This document shows, piece after piece, positions 28,001 to 34,690 of a stretch of 64,000 nt of DNA. A program made the position numbers and the translations under genes. The DNA is from Paraburkholderia sp. ZP32-5 (GTDB lineage Bacteria; Pseudomonadota; Gammaproteobacteria; Burkholderiales; Burkholderiaceae), in NCBI RefSeq assembly GCF_021390495.1, contig NZ_JAJEJP010000001.1, positions 4,092,001-4,156,000 on the forward strand. Direction: 5' to 3'. Numbering within the stretch: position 1 is the first letter of the stretch; each line of letters opens with the position of its first letter. A model generated the notes under the pieces. That model was not told the origin of the DNA. It worked only from the letters and a program-made list of their open reading frames with translations, and did not search any database.

Positions 28001-31000
28001 TGCCGTGGTCAGTGCGGCGACGTCCGTCGTGCTCAGTGCGCCGATCTGGTCAGTCGACAGGCCTTGCAGGCTTGCCGTGCTCAGACCTGCGACCTGTGCC
28101 GTCGTCAGAGCCGAGATACCGGTCGTGCCGAGCGCTTGCAGGTTGGCCGAGCCGAGCGAGTTCAGCTGCGCGGTCGTCAGGCTGGACACTTCGGTCGTCG
28201 TCAGTGCGGCGAGGTTCGTCGTGCCGAGGCCGGCCAGTTGCGCCGTCGTCAGTGCACGCACGTCCGCGCTGCTCAGCGAATCGATCTGGTCAGTCGTCAG
28301 GCCCTGCAGCGTCGCCGTGTTCAGGCCAGCGACCTGGTTCGTCTTCAGCTCCGAGATACCTGCCGTGCCGAGCGCTTGCAGGTTCGTCGTGCCGAGGCCG
28401 TTCAACTGTGCCGTCGTCAACGCGCCGATGTCGGCCGTCGAGGTCGCCAGTTGCGCGATCTGGTCGGTCGTCAGTGCTTGCAGCGTCGTCGTGTTCAGGC
28501 CGGCGAGCTGGCCCGTCTTCAGTTCCGAGATGCCGGTCGTGCCGAGCGCTTGCAGGTTGGTCGTGCCGAGGCCGTTCAGCTGTGCCGTCGTCAGTGCGCC
28601 AACGTCGTTCGAGTTCAGCGCGCCGACCTGGTCGGTCGTCAACGCTTGCAGGCTAGCCGTGTTCAGGCCGGCCGTCTGAGCCGTCGTCAGAGCCGATACG
28701 CCGGTCGTGCCCAGAGCTTGCAGGTTCGTCGTGCCCAGACCGTTCAGCTGTGCCGTGGTCAGTGCGGCGACGTCCGTCGTGCTCAGTGCGCCGATCTGGT
28801 CGGTCGACAGGCCTTGCAGCGCGGCCGTGTTCAGACCTGCCACCTGTGCCGTCGTCAGTGCCGACACGCCGGCCGTGCCCAGAGCTTGCAGGTTGGTCGT
28901 GCCGAGGCCATTCAGTTGAGCGGTCGTCAGTGCTGCGACATCCGTCGTGCTCAGTGCGCCGATCTGGTCGGTCGACAGGCCTTGCAGGCTTGCCGTGCTC
29001 AGACCTGCGACCTGTGCCGTCGTCAGTGCCGAGATACCGGTCGTGCCGAGCGCTTGCAGGTTGGCCGAGCCGAGCGAGTTCAGCTGCGCGGTCGTCAGTG
29101 CGGCGACTTCCGTCGTCGTCAGCGACGACAGGTTCGTCGTGCCCAGACCAGCCAGTTGAGCGGTCGTCAGGGCGCGGACATCAGCCGTGCTCAACGAATC
29201 GATCTGGTCGGTCGTCAGGCCTTGCAGCGTCGCGGTGTTCAGGCCGGCGATCTGGTTCGTCTTCAGTTCCGAGATACCGGTCGTGCCGAGCGCTTGCAGG
29301 TTCGTCGTGCCGAGGCCGTTCAACTGTGCCGTCGTCAGTGCGCCAACGTCGCCCGAGTTCAGCGCGCCGATCTGGTCGGTCGTCAGGCCTTGCAGCGTAG
29401 CCGTGCTCAGGCCAGCGACCTGTGCCGTCTTCAGTGCCGAGACACCAGCCGTGCCGAGTGCTTGCAGGTTCGTCGTGCCGAGGCCGTTCAGCTGTGCCGT
29501 CGTCAGTGCGCCGACGTCGGTCGTGCTCAGTGCGCCGACCTGGTCGGTCGACAGGCCTTGCAGGCTAGCCGTGCTCAGACCCGCGACCTGTGCCGTCGTC
29601 AGTGCCGATACGCCGGCCGTGCCGAGTGCTTGCAGGTTGGTCGTGCCGAGGCCGTTCAGTTGCGCGGTCGTCAGTGCGGCGACATCCGTCGTGCTCAGTG
29701 CGCCGATCTGGTCGGTCGACAGGCCTTGCAGGCTTGCCGTGCTCAGACCTGCCACTTGAGCCGTCGTCAGTGCCGAGATACCGGTCGTGCCGAGCGCTTG
29801 CAGGTTGGCCGAACCGAGCGAGTTCAGTTGCGCGGTCGTCAGCGCGGCGACTTCCGTCGTTGTCAGCGACGACAGGTTCGTCGTGCCGAGGCCAGCCAGT
29901 TGAGCGGTCGTCAGTGCACGCACATCAGCGGTGCCCAGCGAATCGATCTGGTCGGTCGTCAGGCCTTGCAGCGTGGCCGTGCTCAGACCCGCGACCTGGT
30001 TCGTCTTCAGCTCGGAGATACCTGCGGTGCCGAGCGCTTGCAGGTTGGTCGTGCCGAGGCCGTTCAGCTGCGCGGTCGTCAACGAGGCGATGTCGACCGT
30101 CGACGTTGCCAGTTGCGCGATCTGGTCAGTCGTCAGGCCTTGCAGCGTGGCCGTGTTCAGACCGGCGATCTGGTTCGTCTTCAGTTCGGAGACGCCCGTC
30201 GTGCCGAGTGCTTGCAGGTTGGTCGTGCCGAGGCCGTTCAGTTGCGCCGTCGTCAGTGCGCCGACATCGGTCGAGCTCAGTGCGCCGATCTGGTCGGTGC
30301 TCAGGCCTTGCAGGCTAGCCGTGTTCAGGCCGGCCGTCTGTGCCGTCGTCAGTGCCGACACGCCGGTCGTGCCGAGCGCTTGCAGGTTGGTCGTGCCGAG
30401 GCCGTTCAGCTGTGCGGTCGTCAGTGCGGCGACGTCGAGCGTGCTCAGTGCGCCGATCTGGTCGGTGCTCAGGCCTTGCAGCGCGGCCGTGTTCAGACCC
30501 GCAACTTGTGCCGTCGTCAGCGCCGACACGCCGGTCGTGCCGAGTGCGCGCAGGTTGGTCGTGCCGAGGCCGTTCAGTTGCGCCGTGGTCAGCGCGTCGA
30601 CGTCGGTCGTGCTCAGTGCGCCGATCTGGTCGGTGCTCAGGCCTTGCAGGCTAGCCGTGCTCAGACCCGCGACCTGTGCCGTCGTCAGTGCCGACACGCC
30701 GGCCGTGCCGAGGGCTTGCAGGTTCGCCGAACCCAGCGCGTTCAGCTGCGCGGTCGTCAGCGCGGCGACTTCCGTCGTCGTCAGCGACGACAGGTTGGTC
30801 GTGCCGAGGCCCGCCAATTGGGCGCTCGTCAGCGCGCGCACGTCAGCCGTGCTCAGCGAGCCGATTTGATCCGTCGTCAGGCCTTGCAGCGTGGCCGTGT
30901 TCAGGCCGGCGACCTGGTTCGTCTTCAGTGCCGAGATGCCGGTCGTGCCGAGCGCTTGCAGGTTCGTCGTGCCGAGACCGTTCAGTTGCGCGGTCGTCAG

Positions 31001-32329
31001 CGCGGCGACGTCGAGCGTGCTCAGTGCGCCGATCTGGTCGGTGCTCAGGCCTTGCAGCGCGGCCGTGTTCAGACCCGCGACCTGTGCCGTCGTCAGCGCC
31101 GACACGCCGGTCGTGCCGAGGGCGCGCAGGTTGGTCGTGCCGAGGCCGTTCAGTTGTGCCGTCGTCAGTGCGGCGACATCGGTCGTGCTCAGCGCGCCGA
31201 TCTGGTCGGTCGACAGGCCTTGCAGGCTGGCCGTGCTCAGGCCAGCGACCTGTGCCGTCGTCAGCGCGGCGACGCCCGCCGTGCCGAGCGCTTGCAGGTT
31301 AGCCGAGCCCAGTGCGTTCAGTTGCGCGGTGGTCAGCGCGGCGACTTCCGTCGTCGTCAGTGACGACAGGTTGGTCGTGCCCAGACCAGCCAGTTGCGCG
31401 GTCGTCAGGGCGCGTACGTCGGCGGTGCCCAGCGAGTCGATCTGGTCGGTCGTCAGGGCCTGCAGCGTGGCCGTATTCAGACCCGAGACCTGGTTCGTCT
31501 TCAGTGCCGACACGCCGGCCGTGCCGAGTGCTTGCAGGTTGGTCGTGCCGAGGCCGTTCAGTTGCGCCGTCGTCAGCGCGCCGATGTCGCCGGTCGAGGC
31601 TGCGAGCTGGGCGATCTGGTCGGTCGTCAGGCCTTGCAGGCTGGCCGTGTTCAGGCCCGCCACCTGGTTCGTCTTCAGTTCGGAGATACCGAGCGTGCCG
31701 AGCGCCTGCAGGTTCGCGGTGCCCATGCCGTTCAGCTGCGCGGTCGTCAGCGCGGCGACGTCGCCCGAATTCATCGCGCCGACCTGGTCGGTCGACAGGC
31801 CTTGCAGGCTCGCCGTATTCAGGCCAGCCACCTGAGCCGTCGTCAGCGACGACACGCCCGAGGTGCCGAGTGCCTGCAGGCTGCTGGTGTTCAAGCCGTT
31901 CAGTTGCGCGGTCGTCAGTGCCTGGACGTCCGATTGCAGCGCCCCGAGCGCTTGCAGGTTCGTCGTGCCGAGGTTGTTCAGTTGCGCCGTGGTCAGAACC
32001 TTGAGCTGGACCGTTTGCAGGATCCCGATCTGGTTCGTGGTCAGGCCGACCAGCGCAGAGGTGCCGAGTGCGGCAACCTGCGAGGTCGACAGGTCCTTGA
32101 TCTGGGTCGTCGACAAGCCCCCCAGCTGAGCGCTGGACAGCGCCGCAATAGCCGCGGCGCTGAGGTTGACGACGTAGGAGGCGTTGATCGCCGAGAGCTG
32201 GTCGGTTGAAAGCTGCTGGATGTCCGCGGTAGTCAGTGCCGCAATGTCGGCGCTGCCTAGCTGCTGGAACTGCGTCGTGGACATTGCCGCGACTTTGTCC
32301 GGACTCATCAGCGAGATGATAGATGTCAT
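25034..32329 (-). CDS. Giant octapeptide-repeat protein A (2431 aa)
   Basis: The whole protein is about 304 octads with the same consensus as its neighbour. After roughly 140 less regular N-terminal residues, sets of seven octads form a 56-residue super-repeat whose octad cores read AQL, TNL, TGV/TGI, AQV, ASL/ATL, DQI and TDV/ADV. Eight copies of a three-octad insert (cores AQL, TNL, TEV, preceded by VRA) punctuate these into blocks of about 190-250 residues, and four units carry a two-residue expansion (LA.ST.DI). The N terminus is MTSIISLMSPDKVAAMSTTQ and the end is DDIKYLNIA. No signal peptide, Cys, Trp or membrane segment is seen. Near-identity of many units implies recent expansion or gene conversion. 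No characterised family is recognised. The 560-bp region upstream should hold the promoter for this gene, protein B and possibly the OGT. Confidence 0.78.
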   Translation of the reverse strand: MTSIISLMSPDKVAAMSTTQFQQLGSADIAALTTADIQQLSTDQLSAINASYVVNLSAAAIAALSSAQLGGLSTTQIKDLSTSQVAALGTSALVGLTTNQIGILQTVQLKVLTTAQLNNLGTTNLQALGALQSDVQALTTAQLNGLNTSSLQALGTSGVSSLTTAQVAGLNTASLQGLSTDQVGAMNSGDVAALTTAQLNGMGTANLQALGTLGISELKTNQVAGLNTASLQGLTTDQIAQLAASTGDIGALTTAQLNGLGTTNLQALGTAGVSALKTNQVSGLNTATLQALTTDQIDSLGTADVRALTTAQLAGLGTTNLSSLTTTEVAALTTAQLNALGSANLQALGTAGVAALTTAQVAGLSTASLQGLSTDQIGALSTTDVAALTTAQLNGLGTTNLRALGTTGVSALTTAQVAGLNTAALQGLSTDQIGALSTLDVAALTTAQLNGLGTTNLQALGTTGISALKTNQVAGLNTATLQGLTTDQIGSLSTADVRALTSAQLAGLGTTNLSSLTTTEVAALTTAQLNALGSANLQALGTAGVSALTTAQVAGLSTASLQGLSTDQIGALSTTDVDALTTAQLNGLGTTNLRALGTTGVSALTTAQVAGLNTAALQGLSTDQIGALSTLDVAALTTAQLNGLGTTNLQALGTTGVSALTTAQTAGLNTASLQGLSTDQIGALSSTDVGALTTAQLNGLGTTNLQALGTTGVSELKTNQIAGLNTATLQGLTTDQIAQLATSTVDIASLTTAQLNGLGTTNLQALGTAGISELKTNQVAGLSTATLQGLTTDQIDSLGTADVRALTTAQLAGLGTTNLSSLTTTEVAALTTAQLNSLGSANLQALGTTGISALTTAQVAGLSTASLQGLSTDQIGALSTTDVAALTTAQLNGLGTTNLQALGTAGVSALTTAQVAGLSTASLQGLSTDQVGALSTTDVGALTTAQLNGLGTTNLQALGTAGVSALKTAQVAGLSTATLQGLTTDQIGALNSGDVGALTTAQLNGLGTTNLQALGTTGISELKTNQIAGLNTATLQGLTTDQIDSLSTADVRALTTAQLAGLGTTNLSSLTTTEVAALTTAQLNSLGSANLQALGTTGISALTTAQVAGLSTASLQGLSTDQIGALSTTDVAALTTAQLNGLGTTNLQALGTAGVSALTTAQVAGLNTAALQGLSTDQIGALSTTDVAALTTAQLNGLGTTNLQALGTTGVSALTTAQTAGLNTASLQALTTDQVGALNSNDVGALTTAQLNGLGTTNLQALGTTGISELKTGQLAGLNTTTLQALTTDQIAQLATSTADIGALTTAQLNGLGTTNLQALGTAGISELKTNQVAGLNTATLQGLTTDQIDSLSSADVRALTTAQLAGLGTTNLAALTTTEVSSLTTAQLNSLGSANLQALGTTGISALTTAQVAGLSTASLQGLSTDQIGALSTTDVAALTTAQLNGLGTTNLQALGTSGVSALTTAQVAGLSTASLQGLSTDQIGALSTTDVGALTTAQLNGLGTTNLQALGTAGVSALKTAQVAGLSTATLQGLTTDQIGALNSGDVGALTTAQLNGLGTTNLQALGTTGISELKTNQVSGLNTASLQALTTDQIGALGSADVRALTTAQLAGLGTTNLAALTTTEVASLTTAQLNALGSANLQALGTTGVSALTTAQVAGLSTASLQGLSTDQVGALSTTDVAALTTAQLNGLGTTNLQALGTTGVAALTTAQVAGLSTATLQGLTTDQIGALSSTDVGALTTAQLNGLNTTNLQALGTTGISELKTSQVAGLNTASLQGLTTDQIGALNSADVGALTTAQLNGLGTTNLQALGTTGISELKTSQVTGLNTASLQSLTTDQIGALGSADVRALTTAQLAGLGTTNLAALTTDEVASLTTAQLNALGSANLQALGTTGISALTTSQVAGLNTAALQGLSTDQIGALSTTDVAALTTAQLNGLGTTNLQALGTTGVSALTTAQVAGLNTASLQGLTTDQIGSLSTTDVGALTTAQLNGLGTTNLQALGTTGVSALKTNQVAGLSTATLQNLTTDQIGSLGSADVAALTTAQLNGLGTTNLQALGTTGISELKTNQVAGLSTASLQGLTTDQIGALGTAGVRALTTAQLAGLGTTNLAALSTTEVASLTTAQLNALGSANLQALGTTGVSALTTAQVAGLSTAALQGLSTDQIGALSTTDVGALTTAQLNGLGTTNLQALGTTGIAALTTGQAAGLNTASLQGLSTDQIGALNANDVGALTTAQLNGLGTTNLQALGTTGISELKTSQIAGLNTAALQALTTDQVAQLASSTADMGALTTAQLAGLGTTNLVALGTAGVSVLKTNQVAGLSTATLQALSTDQIAQLATSTADIAALTTAQLNGLGTTNLQALGTTGIAELKTSQVAGLSTTQFTSLTTDQLSALTTAQVNSLTSAQLNALGTDDIKYLNIA
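25190..31990 (-). repeat. Nested tandem repeat array: 24 bp, 168 bp and about 576-bp-plus orders
   Basis: At DNA level the octads form 24-bp units and the 56-residue sets form 168-bp units that recur in tandem with high nucleotide similarity. Punctuating 72-bp inserts (three octads) define a third order: one insert plus three 168-bp units is 576 bp, and some blocks hold four. The array boundaries are approximate because the ends are degenerate. Confidence 0.85.
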
Positions 32330-32892
32330 GACTTTTTAATCTTCAAATTTTGATCACCGGCCACCGCAGATCTCTTCCCGCCGCGCCATCACGCGAAAGA
32401 TCGTGGCCAACATGCGAGAAACGTCCTCGCCCGCAGTGCTACCCGTAGTGCTATCAATCCGTTTCCAGCCAGTACCGGAAGGTGCTAACCCGAACGCTTC
32501 GACGCCTGGTTCCTTCTCTGAACCCATGCATTGGTGATATCGGCGGCGTTTACGAAACCTTTAGAGATGTCCGGTAAGGAAAAATGGCCGGCGTGAAAAG
32601 CCGTCGTGAAGTGACCCAGGCGGCGCCGGCCGGGCGTCGCCAATCGGCCGGAAAGCCGCACCAGGCCTGGAGTTTGACGTGGTGATGTCAAGTCACCGCG
32701 AATTCATCGTCGCAGTTGCGGCACTGCCGCACGACCGTTCGGCGATCGGGTGACAGCTATATGAAAAAGGTAATTTCTGCCGAACCGCCGAAGCGGCTCA
32801 AATCGCGCCGCGCGCGGCCGATATACAGGCCGGGTGCCTTGCCGCATGGCGGGGGGCGCCGTTAAAGTGCTCATTTCCAACACGGAGCGAAG
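32330..32892. other. Divergent intergenic region upstream of the octad genes
   Basis: These 563 bp separate the minus-strand octad gene A from the plus-strand GT2 gene and are less GC-rich than the flanks near 32330-32360. They must contain both promoters. A TTGACA hexamer occurs on the minus strand near 32690, but no matching -10 box follows at 16-18 bp. Short open frames here look random. Confidence 0.4.
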
Positions 32893-33696
32893 ATGCAATC
32901 CGCAGCGCCCTTTTTCTCGGTCATTATTCCGACCCATAAGCGGCCGGTATTATTGGAGCGCGCACTTAAATCGGTGAAGTCGCAGGACCCTTCGCTTCCG
33001 TGCGAAATCATTGTGGTGGCCGACGTCGCCAATCCCGCCGATGACGAGGTATGCAACCGCTTGCTAGGCGCCGGCGACATCCATATCCGCCGCAACGGGC
33101 CGCCGGGGCCGTCCCAAAGCAGAAATCTCGCGATCGGCCTGGCGTCGGGCCGCTACATCCTGTTTCTCGACGACGACGACGCGTGGCAGCCCGGTTTTCT
33201 CGCCCAGCTCGCGCAGCAGCAGGCGATCCAGGAAGACCGGCTGGTGTATTTCGACTGCATGATCGCGACCGAAAGCCGTGCCGAATCGCCGCCTCGCCGC
33301 CTTTCCGAAGAGCCGCTCGATCTATCGGGCCGCCTGAACGAGCTGATCTACGTGCGCAATCAGTTGCCGAATTCCAGCCTCGCGATTCCGCGCCGCCTGC
33401 TGACCAGCATCCGCTTCGATACCCATATGCGCGCGTACGAGGACTGGGATTTTCTGCTGAGCCTGTGCGAGAAGGAAATGGCGCGGCACGTGCCGGTGCA
33501 AGGCGTGATGATCTTTCAGGCCAAGGACGAATCGACCGATCATCGCGGCAAAAGCGATGGCGCGCGCGACCTCAATGCGTTGCTCGACTATCTGTATGTG
33601 TATCGCCGTCACCCGGCGCCGAGCGACGAAGCCCGCCAACACCGGGTTAATTTTCTGCAACAGATGGGCGTGAGTGTCGCTGGCGACCTGGTCTAG
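32893..33696 (+). CDS. Glycosyltransferase family 2, copy 1
   Basis: This is a 267-residue GT-A fold enzyme beginning PFFSVIIPTHKRPVLLERAL. The nucleotide-binding Asp region (IIVVADVANPADDEV), the SRNLAIGLASGRYILFLDDDDAW segment with the DXD metal site, and the YEDWDFLLSLCEKE acceptor-side motif are all present. It acts in the cytosol on a nucleotide sugar; the substrate is unknown. GGAGCGAAG precedes the ATG. It is followed by a close paralogue 100 bp away, and both run divergently from the octad genes. Confidence 0.88.
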   Translation: MQSAAPFFSVIIPTHKRPVLLERALKSVKSQDPSLPCEIIVVADVANPADDEVCNRLLGAGDIHIRRNGPPGPSQSRNLAIGLASGRYILFLDDDDAWQPGFLAQLAQQQAIQEDRLVYFDCMIATESRAESPPRRLSEEPLDLSGRLNELIYVRNQLPNSSLAIPRRLLTSIRFDTHMRAYEDWDFLLSLCEKEMARHVPVQGVMIFQAKDESTDHRGKSDGARDLNALLDYLYVYRRHPAPSDEARQHRVNFLQQMGVSVAGDLV

Positions 33697-33795
33697 CTTT
33701 TCCGCTGCCGTCCTCGACGACACAACCCGCCCCGCTGAACAACCTTATCCGCCGCATCAACCGGCCGCCGATAATCCGCTCGAACCGTGAACGAC

Positions 33796-34605
33796 ATGAC
33801 GACGCGAACCGCCATCCCCTTTCTTTCCATCATCATTCCCACCCATAAGCGCCCGGTTCTGCTGGAACGCGCGCTGTCATCGATCAAGTCGCAAACGAGC
33901 CCGTTCGCCTACGAGATCATCGTGATTTCCGACGAGGTCGATCCGGCCACCGACGAGGTTTGCCAACGCCTGCTCGGCCCGGACGATATGAAGATCCGGC
34001 GCAGCGGCGCGCCGGGCCCGGCATTGAGCAGAAATCTCGGCCTCGATCTCGCCTCCGGGCGCTACGTGATGTTTCTGGACGACGACGATGCGTGGCAGCC
34101 CGATCTGATGTCGCGGCTCGCGAGCCAGCAGGAAGTCATCGAAGGCCGCTTCGTTTATTTCGACTGCCTCGTCGTGACGGAAAACCGCGCCGGGCCGCAG
34201 CCTCAATTCATTTCCGAACGTCGGCTCGACGCGGCCGGCCGGCTCAACGAAATGGTGTTCGTGCAGAACCAGGTTCACATGTCGTGCCTGATGTTCCCGC
34301 GCGCGCTGATCGGCTCGACGCGCTTCGACCCGTTCATGCGGGCTTACGAAGACTGGGACTTCATGCTGGCGATCTATCGCAAGGAGATGGCGTCGCACGT
34401 TGCGCTGCCGTGCTCGATCGTCCACGAAATCACCGACGATTCGTCCGATCGGCGCGGCGACAGCAGCAACGCGACCAACGCGCACGCGATCATGGACTAT
34501 CTGTATGTGTATCGCCGTCACCCGGCGCCGAACGATGCGTTGCGCCAGCAACGCGCGGCGCTGATGCAGCGGGTCGGGCTGGGGCTGCCCGCCGAGCTGC
34601 TGTGA
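33796..34605 (+). CDS. Glycosyltransferase family 2, copy 2
   Basis: This 269-residue paralogue of the preceding gene has identical architecture: IIIPTHKRPVLLERALSSIK, the LASGRYVMFLDDDDAWQPDL DXD site, and YEDWDFMLAIYRKEM. ATG 33796 is used; a GTG nine bases earlier is also possible, and neither has a strong ribosome-binding site. A 37-bp stretch near the 3' end (34495-34531) is identical to 33586-33622 in copy 1, consistent with recent duplication or gene conversion. Central substrate-binding residues differ (NQLPNSSLAIP versus NQVHMSCLMFP), so the two may use different sugars. Confidence 0.88.
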   Translation: MTTRTAIPFLSIIIPTHKRPVLLERALSSIKSQTSPFAYEIIVISDEVDPATDEVCQRLLGPDDMKIRRSGAPGPALSRNLGLDLASGRYVMFLDDDDAWQPDLMSRLASQQEVIEGRFVYFDCLVVTENRAGPQPQFISERRLDAAGRLNEMVFVQNQVHMSCLMFPRALIGSTRFDPFMRAYEDWDFMLAIYRKEMASHVALPCSIVHEITDDSSDRRGDSSNATNAHAIMDYLYVYRRHPAPNDALRQQRAALMQRVGLGLPAELL

Positions 34606-34640
34606 GGTTGTGATGCGGTTGCAGTGAAGCCGCTGTAATT

Positions 34641-34672
34641 CCGCGTCCGCCATGACGACATGGCGGACGCGG
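34641..34672. terminator. Bidirectional hairpin between convergent genes
   Basis: CCGCGTCCGCCATG pairs perfectly with CATGGCGGACGCGG around an ACGA tetraloop. It lies between the convergent GT2 copy 2 and the methyltransferase-TPR-GT9 gene and could serve both. No T tract is present. Confidence 0.6.
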
Positions 34673-34690
34673 GTCGCGCGAGCCGGGGCT

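Noticed and set aside
25025..31363. 2112-codon open frame antisense to octad gene A
   Set aside because: Same explanation: the 24-bp period propagates an open complementary frame. The minus-strand product has the paralogous N terminus and clean ends, so that strand is taken as coding.
25190..31990. CRISPR array or other non-coding repeat
   Set aside because: The 168-bp units are contiguous, in frame and without spacers, and encode a continuous protein.
20335..32329. Ice-nucleation protein or RTX adhesin
   Set aside because: The nested periodicity recalls ice-nucleation proteins, but the AGYGSTxT-type octad is absent; the GGxGxDxUx RTX motif is absent too.
32485..32691. Short minus-strand open frame in the octad upstream region
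   Set aside because: It has no ribosome-binding site or protein features; the region is more likely promoter DNA.
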